A stretch of DNA of 64,000 nt from Bugula neritina. Taxonomy: Eukaryota > Bryozoa > Gymnolaemata > Cheilostomatida > Bugulidae. The position numbers and the translations under genes are program-made. The stretch covers positions 5,968,251 to 6,032,250 of the forward strand of contig OZ037773.1 of assembly GCA_964035545.1 (NCBI GenBank), written 5' to 3'. The notes under the pieces are model-generated. The model did no database searches, was not told the origin of the DNA, and saw only the letters and a program-made list of their open reading frames with translations. Below, piece after piece: positions 49,735-63,000 of the stretch (the stretch's first letter is position 1; each line of letters begins with the position of its first letter).

Positions 49735-49830
49735 CATTGATATTATATATAATATCACACATTTATATTATATTTTATATTACACATTCCTATTATATAT
49801 TCTATCACACATATAATATCACTCATTCTC
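49735..49830. repeat. degenerate AT-rich tandem repeat
   Basis: Repeated CACACATT and TATTATATAT(A/T) segments in irregular order. Confidence 0.7.
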
Positions 49831-51220
49831 TTACACGAGAATTGTTATAATTCCTATAATATATTCAGGCGTGGTTATGATAAACATTTTGTCAACTACA
49901 GTGCTAGTACTTATTTTGAGTTTGGATCATAGTCACAAACTCCCACACAGCATTAAAGTATAACTTACTTAACAACATTTAAATAATTGTTACATCTATA
50001 TAATACACTGATAGCGTACTAAGGCTATGGGCTTAACTAAACTTTTGCTAGGCACTACATATCTTCAACTGCTACCTCTTTTTACACTTATGACCATTAA
50101 GTGGTCCTGTTTAACTCTGTAATTCTTAGTTTATATTTGACAACATACATTCTATGTCTATAACAAGATGTCATACTATCATACCAGGATGTTATCTATA
50201 AGATTTTAGTTGTTTCCTGTTTAGACAATACAAATACTCCCGTCTACCACTTCTATCACATCTTCACTGTTGGACAGCTGGTTCAAATGGTGGAGTATTT
50301 TATATAAAGTGGTTGTATGGCAATGATCACAATCATAGTGTACCTACATCATAGTTTGATTGATTGAATCCAATCTTTACATATATGTATTCGCCTTATT
50401 TGACTTCTTTATTGAAATTCAGTTCTATTAATGCGCACACAAAAGATTGTGTATATTTATAACAACCATGCACTTACATAATAAGACATTACTATGCAAC
50501 AATCAGTTACTAGTTTGAACATTTTTTTATTTTAGTTTGGCTTCACTGGTCTTTAATACAACAAAATTATTAATGTAGAAACCTTCTTGTCCCAAAAGCT
50601 GTTAGCAATGTTATATTCTAACTCTTAAAATGTCTTATTTTATAACTTCACAAGCTCTATCGTGAAAGTGTGTTCATATTCCAATACAACAATTACTATT
50701 ATTGAATAGCACCCTATTGTGAAAAATCTCATTTATACAGTGTTCAGTGCATTTAATTTGCCTTGTTGGCCTGGTGATCCAGGGTATCCGTCATCTCTCA
50801 CAGTTTATAGAGGCTAGGTGAACAATGTAATTTTTATGAATCAAAACTTTTAAAATCACTATTCAAGTTTGAAATAAGTATAATTCACAACATTATGTAT
50901 CTGAAATTACTATTTGAAATAGAAATAAGTTGGTATATTCACTATCGTATATGACTTGAAGAATAAGATAAGTTCATTGTGATGCTCTGGTATACAGTTG
51001 TTGCTTAAGTATACAGAATAAAATGTGCATTCCAAAGGGCATTAACAACATGCTTGAGTGAATGCATATCATATATTTATTGTTATAGCATATTACATAT
51101 CTTAGTGTCAATTTGCAGGTATAAAAGGAATTGTAAACATTAAGGTGGCTTATTCCTTTGACGGCTGTAATGTGTGAAGGGCAAAACTAATACTTAATTT
51201 TAAATTACTGTAAATTAACC
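49831..51220. other. intergenic upstream of the GPCR gene
   Basis: Presumed promoter and leader region for the gene starting at 51221. No supported exon, apart from a short minus-strand Gly-X-Y stretch at about 50752-50790 discussed in the findings. Confidence 0.5.
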
Positions 51221-54200
51221 ATGGATTCTGCAATTAATGGAACAATTTTTGCAAGTAATTTTATCAATATTACAGCCTATAATTTATCTTCCACTATTTC
51301 ACCGGAAGCATCTACTACAGTATATGAAAATCGGTCTGCAAAAGCCTTGCGTCGCACTATCTACTACTCGCTACACGGAGTAGTGGGGTTAGCTATAACT
51401 CTGTTCAATGGGGTAGTCATTGCAGCCTACATCAAGAGAGAGAAACTGCAAAGACAAATCAGCATGGTGATGTTGACTTTATTCGTGTTCTGCTTTATTC
51501 ATGGACTATTTGTTGGAATTATCTACCCCCTGCAACGCGTATACCGTTACAAGATGAGCTCAAGCTTGTGCATATTGACGACGTTGCTGATGGACTTTGC
51601 TGACAATTACATTCTTGTTTTGCTGCCGGTGTTCTCCACAGAGCGACTCTTGCATCTTAAGTACCCGAGTATGACTGCAAGGAGCTTAAGAACCTGGAGC
51701 ATAACTTCTATAAGCTTATCTGTGGTGGTTACCATGTGTTATACTTGGCTTCCTTTAATCCCAGATCTAAACATCCCCATGGCTAAACAGTGGTCCCATG
51801 ACAACAAAGGTAACCATACTACAAATTTGATTGTAATATGATTATATAATCAAACATTTTATGCAAAAAGCTGTTAATATTATAAACTGCATTATAAAAC
51901 TGATATGTGAAACATTTGTTCCCACATTAACTTTTGCTTTAATTCAATTTAAACTGCATGTCTTAAAGATGCACAAAATTTATTTTCAAATTTGATACAA
52001 TGAGACCTTACATGAATCTTAATAATGCACTGTGCACGTATATAATTACTTGGTATGGCTAGTTTTTAGTCCATAATATTGTCAGCAACCTCTACACTAT
52101 GTTTATAAAATAGTAAAAGTATTAATTGATGTTTTTTGTAACAAATACAGTTTCCTGCACTTATTGCTGAATACCAGTCAACTCATTAGTTGTGACCTGA
52201 TATTTTAAGTGGTTTTCCCAAAATGTGTTGCTGGATTCCCCTGATTGGAAATTTACGTTTAATTATATCCCGTATATAACCCATGAGCTGCCTGCATTCA
52301 CTGTGTTTCTATTATACTTCAAATTATGCAAATGGAGGCTCGTAAGGATGAATTTACGGTTTGTGTTTTGCATGAGCTTATGGTTGTGGTTTCTATAGGA
52401 AAAATCCATTCGCATAATGCTAAGCTCGGAAACGTAGTGATTATATAACAGCAAATGCTGTCAGCCACTTTGCTGTTGTCTACATCCTCTTACGTTACAG
52501 TTCGGCAGCAAGAGTTGAGTCGATTTTACCAACATTATACGTGTCAGTTCAGAATAAATAAGAAGAATGAGTTCGAACCAATATTCAACATACTTATTGG
52601 CTCTGTCTGTGTGTTTCTGGTGATTGGAATTCATGTTGCCATGTTCCTCATGCTAAGGTATGTGTATATCACATGAAATATAAGGTAAAGAGTGGTTTAA
52701 AGTAAAAATAAAGGATAAGAAAAAGTAGTGAATAAAATCAACTGCTTTCTTAGAGCTAAACTTATGCTCTGTCAACATTCTATTGATGCAGATAGTATCA
52801 GTATATTACTATTGTAATATGCAGATACTATGATGATGCATCACACATCTTTTAGTGCAAACAATACATATAACTGGTATTTTAATGCTGTAATACAATT
52901 AATATACTGATATGTGACATAATGTAATATAGATTTAATATGGATATGTGACAATGCTAATTACTTTTTAGCTTGAGAGATTTTGCACACAGAGGCTTGT
53001 TTTATTTAATTGTTGGTAGTAATATATAGTCATGGCTTTGTTTAAGTCCAAATCAACTATTTTTTCTTATATAGTTTGTTTTAAATTTACATGCCAAAGT
53101 TACCTGAAGCATATATAATGGCTCTCTATGATTCAGACTTCCGCTGTGCTATTCACATAAAATTTTATTTGGCAATATTTTTTATGGCAGTTTGATAGCA
53201 AACGCTGATCATGCAGCCATTTAAAAAGTTATAAATTTTGCTTCGACTGCTAATAACATAATATAAATTGTGTGGGAAGTTATTTGTATTGTCACTGTAT
53301 AAACTTGTTTACTTGTTTTCCTATTTAAGTTTTTGCGTTCAGCTGTTATGAATCACTCCTAAACGTAAAAAGTTTTAAATAATTTTAAAATAACTGATGA
53401 ACAAAAATACATATAGAATATGAAATATCTAATTAGAGTGCCTTCTACTCTATTAAAACCAAATTTATATTATCAAATTCAGTGAGCAGATCAAGTCTGA
53501 AAATATACTCCATTGATGTGTAACTCTCTGGTTTCACGTTTTAGATCCCGTCTCACTAAATATTCCAACATGGCAGAGAACAGGAAGAAGCAGTTACGTA
53601 AAGCTGCCCTTACAGTTTTGCTGGTTTCTGTCACATTCATATGCACTTTGCTTCCATTTGGTGTTACTATACAAATAGCAGCGTTCTGTGACACAAATGT
53701 ATGTATAATAGTATATATTACATCATATAGCACACTGTATAGTAGTATACATTCATACATTGTATAATAGTATACTTTGTATTATAGTATATACTGTATT
53801 ATAGTATACATTGTATAATAGTATATATTGTATCTTAGTATATATTGTATAATATAGTATACTTTATACATCATGTATATAACAACCACCTTGCTATGAT
53901 AAATTACTTCAAGTTGGTAAATTGCACATGAGAGCATTTCGAAGTGTTTAGAAATGCTTCTGGTTTTTAAAACTTTGTACCAAATTTCAGAGGACACAAA
54001 ACACTAACACTGATATTCTGTCAAAATTATCATAATTTTAGAAACAAAAATTTGTTTAAAGGCTAAGATTGCTCTCCTTATAAAGATATTTTTATTTTCT
54101 TGTTTATTTACTGCATTCCTTTTTATTTGTTTGAAGACGACAAAGAAGGAGAACATAGCGTGTAACGGGTTAACTCTAGAGCTGAGGTTTGTGTTCAGTA

Positions 54201-54421
54201 TCCTGGCCCACCTTGGCAACTTGCTGGCCCCCCTTCTCTTTACTTTACTCAACAAAAGCATACGCAGACAGCTGAGGGAGTTTGTTAGCCCGAGATGTTC
54301 AACTCTTTGTAAAAGAAACTCTCTTGAGAAAAAGGCAACATCGGCATACTTAGAGACTACCATGGTTACGTCGGTTAGTATAATCAATAAAAAGTCAAGC
54401 CCAGACAATAATAAATACTGA
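51221..54421 (+). CDS. rhodopsin-like (class A) GPCR, orphan
   Basis: Four in-phase exons, 51221-51809, 52501-52657, 53545-53698, 54137-54421, giving 394 aa; the ATG has a good context (ACCATGG). The extracellular N-terminus has four N-glycosylation sequons (N6, N16, N21, N37). Seven hydrophobic helices: about 47-70, 80-103, 116-138, 158-180, 224-248, 268-292, 318-338. C117 at the top of helix 3 and C211 in loop 2 would form the conserved disulfide. The helix-3 DRY motif is ERL (141-143); helix 6 has LLPF in place of CWxP; helix 7 has APLLF (331-335) in place of NPxxY, followed by a basic helix 8 (NKSIRRQLREF). The 5' ligand class cannot be read from the sequence; peptide or chemosensory receptors are both possible. 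AATAAA lies at 54713-54718. The last exon uses a weak TTTGAAG acceptor. Confidence 0.85.
53700..53880. repeat. degenerate TA-rich tandem repeat (GPCR intron 3)
   Basis: About nine irregular units of type ATAGTATA(C/T)A(T/C)TGTAT, starting directly after the exon donor. Confidence 0.85.
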
Positions 54422-54712
54422 AAGATGTTGGTAGGCTTAACCAGCTGGTGGCATGAATTTGTGTAATATCTCATTAACCTATTTTATTTTGATTTATTGA
54501 TTTTTCATCAAATCTTTGTTTTGGTGCCAGTATTAAATACTTTTTTGTATTCACATTTGATTCCTATGTTTGGAGACTCCATTCTTTATTTCATTTTTAT
54601 TTTTACTGCAATGCTTGCACACTGGTTATTTTGGTGCATAATGTTTTTGAGAGCATAGTTTTCTAGAATTTTCTTCCTATGTAACTAAAGTACTCTTTTG
54701 TCATCATGTCAG

Positions 54713-54718
54713 AATAAA
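54713..54718 (+). promoter_or_regulatory. polyadenylation signal of the GPCR gene
   Basis: AATAAA about 290 nt after the stop codon at 54419-54421. Confidence 0.45.
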
Positions 54719-54721
54719 TGT

Positions 54722-55449
54722 GCCGTGCAATACAGGAGATTTAATTATAGAAATATTCTCATATACTGCTCCCTATGCATGTATATTGATGTTCAACATG
54801 CTGGTATAAACTAGACATATTTTTTACTAAGTTATTTATTTTGCTAAATGGCAGGGCAGCACATTTATTGCTAAGTTCTATATATTTCTTAACTTGTTCT
54901 TTCAAGAAAGTTTTTTAATAAGCTAATTATCGAATACAAGCACATTGAATAGTGATGGAGTATTTTGAGTTATATATGAAGTATACAGCACATAATGTTG
55001 GAAGTTGTTGAGTTTTTTGTCTCAATGATTTTGTTTCTTGAAGCAAATTATCTTGTTTTGACTTTTACATGGTCTCCTGTTTGCCTAAACCCCAATATTA
55101 TTACCAATTTATAATGGAGTATTGCCAAACAATTGTATAGCTTTTAATTTTAAGTGATTAATGTGATGTTATATATTATAATATAATGTAGTGTATAATA
55201 TAATGCAGTATAATATCATATCATACGGTATAGTATAATAAAATGTAAATAATGTAATATAATATAATATTCTAATATAATTCAACATATTTTACAATGC
55301 TATGTGTCATTCATTTTATGTCCAATAATTAATGCAAGTACTTCTCAAACAAAGGTCAATTAATAAAGTAATTATTTAATAGGTGTTGCAGGAGCTTTTT
55401 GTTCTAGCTTTAAGAAAAGTATTGTGTGATGAAAGCTTTTTGTGAAAGC
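54722..55449. other. intergenic, AT-rich
   Basis: No exon. Irregular TATAATATAATG-type repeats at about 55165-55275. Confidence 0.55.
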
Positions 55450-55940
55450 TTTTGCAACTTAAATTCAAATACCTTTTACATTTCATTACAATGTTACCTT
55501 ATAGCAAAATTAAAAAACTATCAGTAAATCATAATTATGAGAAAAGATTGAAAGTCAGCAATGCCGTTAAAACTATTAAATTCAAAACGGACAAAGGGCA
55601 AAGGTCTATGTTATTTAAAGCTGCAAAGTTATTTAATAAATATTTATATGGTTTTGAGAGCACGATTTCTGGGTTGGTGAAGTCAAGGTTAGCAGACCGT
55701 CTATGGTGCTGCTAATACGGATGGGGCCTCCTTGCTGTATTGATTGGGCAGGGGTTTCTTTATCCTATAGAAAGTCGGGCTGTCTCCTTACTTGCTTCAA
55801 GCTATTGGACAGTAACCTTTTGCTTCTTCTTTTTGTACTCCTTCTTTTTCCTTAGCTCAAGATTTTTAATTTTTTTTCTCTTTCTTTTTACGTTTACTAT
55901 TAGAAGCAATAAATTGAAAACAACAACAACAAAAATCTTT
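55450..55940 (+). mobile_element. 5'-truncated non-LTR retrotransposon 3' end (probable)
   Basis: A short open frame (about 55490-55715) reads HNYEKRL, then KTDKGQRSMLFKAAKLFN, ending RLWCC and stop. This resembles the extreme C-terminus of reverse transcriptases of the CR1/jockey-like group (H-N-Y/T-x-x-R, then K-R-S-F/M-x-x-x-A, then N). A GC-richer 3'UTR-like block follows and ends in CAACAACAACAAAAA. Upstream reverse transcriptase sequence is absent, consistent with 5' truncation. The family and clade are inferred from pattern only. Confidence 0.5.
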
Positions 55941-56158
55941 TTACTAGTGGCTTTTGTTTAATGAGTCAGTACAGTTCAAGAACTAAAAGAGGAAAGTTTG
56001 CCTTTGTTAAAGTTGCAGGCAATTTATACTGTATTGCCCAAATAAATGAAAGTTTTGTGAGATCAATATAAACTGTTGGCACTAGGCACAAGGTTGAGTT
56101 GGGACCTGCTTCTGTGCCTTCCATCTATTCAGCCTTCATTAAGTGTATCACAATACAT

Positions 56159-56332
56159 AGGCATCCGTGTCACACAGCACCCGTGCTGTCACAATAAGTA
56201 TTATCTTAAGAGGCATCCGTGCCACACAGCATTATTACTGTGACAGCACTGATGCTGTCACAGTAATAATGCTGTGTGGCACGGATGCCTCTCAACATTG
56301 CCATATAGCATCGTGCTGACACAATAGATACT
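56159..56332. repeat. long hairpin (39-bp perfect arms) with partial flanking copies
   Basis: 56210-56248 and 56253-56291 are perfect inverted copies (arm begins GAGGCATCCGTGCCACACAG) around the 4-nt loop CTGA. Imperfect partial copies of the arm lie on both sides, at 56159-56200 and about 56310-56327. Confidence 0.95.
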
Positions 56333-56340
56333 AATAGAAT

Positions 56341-59300
56341 TGATAATACTTTGTTCCAGGAGAGAAAGAAAAAGCAATATATAATATTATATTGCTTTAG
56401 ACTACATAATTAAGCTTCAAATTGCTATGGTATTAAAAAATATTTGGTAAATTTGTAGAACTATCGATTTAAAATTCTAAATTTATCAAAGTTCTAGTTA
56501 TGCATATGGAGAAAGTACAATATGAAATGTAGATATGGAATAATTAATGTCAATGATAAGTACTTAACGAACGAAACTTTTACCAAATAGTATACCTTTT
56601 CTCAATCAGAATTATTATACTAAAAGCTTGTAAGTTTTGTTCCAGCTGCATAGGCATTATAAAACATGGCTACATCACACAAAAAAATTAATAATATTTG
56701 GCAACTTTCCAAACTGCATCCTTCGATAAAACCCAGCCACTTTGGTACCAGTCTGTTCGCCTTAATGGCAGTATGCAGAACTTTCTGCATGCCTCATAAA
56801 ACCGGATAAAAGTATTTAAACAAGCATCTTGGCTGACAGCCAGTATTGTGTCTTACGTTAACTTGTTTTGAACTTGTTCTTGCTTTATAACCAATTTTAT
56901 GGTACTCTGCTTACATATTATTGTCTATAAAACACCAAATGCAATTATTTGAAAATAGCTAGAGTTTTAAAGACTAGAAAATAGAAATTTACAAATGTGT
57001 AAATTCTTGAAAGAAACACTTTAACGCCAGGAACTAAGATTTTTTTATACTTAGTATAAGGTCTAAGAAAGTTGGATATAATATATAATCTAAAAATGTC
57101 AGTTCAAATTTTGCCTTTTTTGCTGACCTTTACTATAATCGTAGGCAGTAAACTAATTACTCTGTAGAAAATGGGAGCTAAAATGGTTATCAATCAGAAT
57201 TGACAAAAATCAAATAGTCATATTGCATATGTTGCAAGATTAGCAACAATGAGAATGCATATTTCTATATTAATAAGAAAATGCAAATTTTAAAGCACTT
57301 CAAATTCTGCTTGAAAAACTCGAAATAATTTATTTTACAATTTCATGGGATCAATGATGGTGGTTTTAGAATTACTTTGCATCCCAATGTTGGGAAACTT
57401 TCCATCATTATGTTTATGTTAGTATGCTAATAATAGCTTTCAGTACGGAAACTGATACCAAAAATAAGTTTGAGTGTTAACATTGGTTAGCTAGTACAAT
57501 ATTTATCCTATGTTAGTGTGCTATGTGAATTACTATATGTCCTTGTGCTAGTATAGTACAGATATATCACACTGACAACTAAAATATTAGTTTTGGCCAA
57601 GTAAAAATATATTACCCTGGATAGACTTTAGACGAGAAAATTCTACGAAACAAATTTGAATTCGATTATTATATGAATATAATCCATAATTACTATAGTA
57701 TAAATATTTCCTTTTACAGTACTTATTGACTTGTTAAATAATATTTCTGACAATAAATATACTAATTGCAGTGTTGAGATTACTCAGTAGTGCCTTTGGT
57801 GTAATTGTTAGTGTGCATGCTAGGCGGAACTGAGTGCAATTTCCAGTGAGGGCAAAATTATTTTATACTAATAACTAACAAACTCATTAATCAGTACTAT
57901 AATATAGCAAAGTGGATGATGCAATGTTATGAAGGTTACATAAAACGTGGACTAATTCACATTAACTTTATTATATTATGAAGCTCATTATGGGAAATAA
58001 TCTCTCCCCAGACTGTGATTGGATAATCTCGCTTTGTATATTTAATTAAGATGGAGAGTTTGTGATGATAAAGTCAAACAAAAATTTATATTGCGTAGAT
58101 AAACCGGAACTAGGAATTGTTATAATCTTCTTTTCTCAATACAAAAGTCAATAAATCAGTCTAATGGTACTGTTAGATTATCTAAAGGGTTATTTGAAAG
58201 GCAAGAAAAATGCCAATAAATTACAATTTAAAGCTCAAGTAGGACATTTTCCTATCAATTTAATTATAATAGTTTAAACACTTCAAAGTAGGTATTATTA
58301 CAAAAGTTAAACTTTTTACACAAAAGGTTAAAAACGAGTGTGTCTGGTGAATCAAATATGCATATCATTATGATAAAAACCCAAAAAAATACAATATTCT
58401 ACCAATTTTACACGATCTCAATATAATATTGAAAAGCTGCAAAAACATCAGTGTCCTACAGATGCGCATATGTTAAAAGTGCCTAATTGAAAATATTCTT
58501 ACAATTAAATTAAAAGAATTATTGTCAGAAACAAATAGTATATAAAGTGTTTGCTGCAGCCATACAACTGATTGGCAAATCGCCTGGAGGGAAATAGGTT
58601 AGTGAGGTGGCGTAAGATGACCGCAATCGGATTACAGGTAACAATATAATTTAATTCTACCTTCAATAACAATTTTGATGGCGTCATAGCTTATATGTTC
58701 ACCCTTATGTACCACCAGAAACAGCTTTTAGTAGAGCAGTAGACAGGCAAAGCATATCTGTAATAATTTTCTTGCAACTCTGATGCTTATACATACATGT
58801 AGCCATGCAGATAACATCAGTAGAGCATATATAGTTCAATCACAGCATCAGTTAAACAATTACTTACAGCAGCTACAGCCATTCACAGTAATAAAATTAC
58901 TTGATTAAATTAAGTTTATTTTGGTCAAATAAAGTTAATCTAAATATTTTTTTTTTGAGTTGCTACTTCCAGAAAACCTGAACCCAACCCTTATTAATTT
59001 TGGATTAATAGAGATTCCAATGAACTTAATAACTAAGCTACTGGTACATTCCCACACTCTGGTTGCTGACTGCACTATACTAAACTTGCAACATAATCTT
59101 GACTATGCCTGATGCAATGGCATTGCAGTGATGTCATTAGATGCAACTTTCATGTATTTATGTCACAAAACAATATTTTTTGTCGAGATCCACAAATTCC
59201 AGCACGTCTTGACGTCAGAACATCTCCTGTTTTCTCTCCGGTCTCAATATAAGTTTAGTCAAAGGAATTCCAGGCAGTGTCTCTCATCAACTTAAAGTGT

Positions 59301-60087
59301 CGAAAGTGCAAGAAACTGCTGGCAAAATACTGTTGACATGTTATTAACTAATATATTAAGCTTACAGTTATTAGTGTGGCAGAACACTTTCGATGAAAAG
59401 TAATAACTTTATATACAAACTTACAGAACTACAAATAGCAACGAGAAACCCTTCTCATAACTGCATGTAACAAATTCTATGAAGTTGAGTAGTTTATATT
59501 ATATAATTTATAAGCCTACATATTTTACAAGGTAATGTTATGGATAGCAAATATGTGCAAGTGTTGGCAGGTGTCAGGGGATATTGACATGTTACAGACA
59601 GGCATACTAATGGCAAACTACATACTGTTGTAAACTGTGTACCCTTCATAGTTTGTAGATAATAAGATATTCTAGAATCTAGATCAACACAATGTCTTGC
59701 TTTCTGATCTGCATTGCTTTACACTGATTATCATGAGAAGGTTTTATGGCATTCTATGAATTCTTGCATATTGAATTTTTGAACAATGACTATTTAATTG
59801 CATTGTCACTCTCATTGATATGTGGTCTCAAAAAGTTAAGACTGCTAAAAACTAACCGCTAAATACTGAGCAATGCTTTAGACAAGCTTTATGTATTTTC
59901 TTTTGCTTAATTTTTGTTTCATATTAAATAATTACTAACTTATTGTCATATAGTAGTAACCTTTCTTATTTTATTAGCAAAATATGTGTTTAATTTGAAA
60001 GTATGTACAAAAAGTATAGAACAACCATAGAAAATTAAGAATCAAATAGCAATAGTAAAAATACTTATAAGTAGTAATACGAGGCTG
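56341..60087. other. intergenic, no gene seen
   Basis: AT-rich sequence downstream of LIN52 (minus strand). The tRNA-head-like stretch at about 57788-57850 has no clear B box. No exon is supported on either strand. Confidence 0.5.
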
Positions 60088-63000
60088 TCAACCACCCAGC
60101 CCTTGCTTTGGTCTCTGTAAGATGTTGAGAAATTTGCCACGGGTCATCTCATGAGCTACAAACACAAGCAAAACCCATACGGTAGTTGAGAGTATACGAC
60201 ACAATATAAACTATTGCTCTAGCTGAAAATATCTTCAAAATGCTGAAAAGGGAAACTGGAAATAAAGTCATAATATCTCTAAATATGAAACCTTAAAGTT
60301 TAACTACTTACTAGAATATGCAGCTTATAGTTAAGCATGAGCATTTTATATGATAAAGAGAGGTAGATTATAGTATCAGATGAGGTAGTTTATATTACAA
60401 GATGAGGTAGTTTATATTATAAGATGAGGTAGATTATATTATAAGACCAGTTTAATACACGGCTGCAAGATACAAGAGGGCAACAGAATTTCCAACAAAA
60501 GTATAAACAAGAACATTAATTAATATCCTTACCTTCATCCAGCCCAAGTTGATAGGCTAAGTTCTGCAACTGACGCACTTTATCAAGAAGCTGGGCAGGG
60601 GTCAGATTCCCCAACTCCTGCACCATACTGATATCCTCAGTCTCCAACTCATTCATCCACTTTGGTTTGTTAGAAGCGGAACTGCCAGGGTACGACTATA
60701 AAGAGGGAGGGGCTCTGAACTCATAGCTACTGCCTTCATTATGAAAAACTCAACAGTGTAGTTTAAAACTGTCAGTTATAGTCGACTGATGGTTTCATCA
60801 TACTTGACTATTAACTTTTAAGATTTGTTCGATTTCTTTAACAAACATTAGGATTGAGTTTTAGCAACTCTAATACAATACTTTTGAAAACTTGAATTTT
60901 ATTAAATAAAGTAGCATTTCTTTACAAAAGTAAAATCCATTATAATTTAGGCCAAACTATAAAACCTAATAGAAGCACCTGTTGAGTTTTGTCAGATAAG
61001 CTTTCTTAAAATCTCAATCAAATTTCACTAAAAACTATTCCAACATTTCTAATGAAAAGTTACGACACAGTTAAAATAATCAGCATATTGCTAATACTAC
61101 CTCTATCTAACACCCACGTATAACTGCATAAAAGATTTGAAATTACCTTCAAATTTAAAAACTAATGCAATACAAACGCACATTGCTTGCTGTTGATAAA
61201 AACCTGATTTGTCTGCCCATGTTTTTATGATCGAACAAATTTCATAAAAAACTATATTTTATGACCAGAAAATAATATTTATGATTTTCAAGCTTAACTT
61301 ACATTTGACAGTCCACCCATTGCTGCAAATTCATTCACTCCAGGCACTAAAATATGAAAATACTTTTACACAGTAGATAAGATAACTCTACAACTTGATG
61401 CACCTGAAATAATCTGTGATAATTTTTAATCTAACAGCAATAGGGTCATTCCGCGTCAAATCAACCAAATTTCAGAAAGTCCCACGCCTTTGCGTCTCAG
61501 ATTTTGTTCATATTTCCACCAAATGAACCTACACATGTATTGAGTGCTATTCTTGAATATTTCTGGCCTGACACAAAAACTTTTTGAGAAATGAATATTT
61601 CCACGAACAAAAGTTGGGAAAAATTTTGAGGAAAATTTGCGATTTTTACTTTTAGACCAATTTGTAAACGTCCATATCTCCATTATTTTTCTAGTCTGAA
61701 CCTTGAAATTTGGTGTGTGATTTGATAACACCTATCAATTTGCACTAGTAGTAACACATACTGCAGAATACTTTGTGTGCATATATACTAAGCCATTGAA
61801 AATTGGCAATTTTTTATGAATTTTGAAAAATTTTGAATATTTGCCACATCACAAAAGGCAGTAATTTTTATTTTACTTCCATAAATTTTTATCCATAAAT
61901 AGTTGATTATGGTTACTTTATACTCCTTAATTTGTGTAATTTTTAAAATAAATAAAAGTTGTAGATTTTTTCAGGATGATGAATATTATTCTTAGCCTGG
62001 GCGAATTACTAACCTGATTAGGGTGCGGACCAATCTGCTATATTTAGGCACATCTGTTTCAAAAGCCACAATTATTTCCGGCATGTATTAAACACCACTG
62101 TCATCGAATTAGTTAGGCCTATTGTGTTCAGGGCCATGGTGTTATATTTGGGTATGTTTTTTGAAGCTACTCTTGCCTCAGCTACTTAATGTACTTGATT
62201 CCAGCAAGATTTCAGCTGTTTCACACCATTCACTCACAGAAATAACAATTGCTATCTGAAACCTAATGGGAATATCATATAATGCCGATCGGCAGAATTT
62301 TTCTTACGATATTACACACAAATCAGATTTTATCGTAATCTTCAGTAGATTTGAAATATATAGGAAACATATATGTATCTACTTGATATTTTGAACAATA
62401 TGAATAATAAAAATGTATGATCCCAACATATTATATTGAAAAATTGCATTTTGCCGATTTTCGTACGCATACCATTTTTCCGTGCGATTTACTTCAAGTT
62501 TGGACAATATAAGGACGTCCAAATTTATGAGTCTACAAAATACACTAAATGACGTTACAGAAAATACTTGTTTGAAATATTTTACTGTATTCAAACATCG
62601 GGTTACATCCTTGTGAAGTTGGGCGAATTTTCACATTTTCTTCACTTTGGGTGTCTATATCTTGAAAAATGTTATTTTAAAAATTACACAAATTAAGGAG
62701 TATAAAGTAACTATAATCAACTATTTATGAATAAAAATTTATGGAAGTAAAATAAAAATTAATGCCTTTTGTGATGTGGCAAATATTCGAAATTTTTCAA
62801 AATTCATAAAAAATTGCCAATTTTCAATGGCTTAGCATATATGCACACAAAGTATTCTGCAGTATGTGTTACTACTAGTGCAAATTGATAGGTGTTATCA
62901 AATCACACACCAAATTTCAAGGTTCAGACTAGAAAAATAATGGAGATATGGACGTTTACAAATTGGTCTAAAAGTAAAAATCGCAAATTTTCCTCAAAAT

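Noticed and set aside
57788-57850. tRNA-like A-box sequence (TTGGTGTAATTGTTAGTG)
   Set aside because: No B box at the right distance and no cloverleaf could be drawn, so neither a tRNA nor a clear SINE copy.
58505-58687. 60-codon minus-strand ORF with an acceptor-like CCCTCCAG inside
   Set aside because: The only signal is one acceptor-like site; no matching donor, start or conserved content.
61456-61731. 91-codon ORF also present inverted at 62892-63158
   Set aside because: The two are the inverted arms of the foldback element. No domain, and a non-autonomous element explains the duplication.
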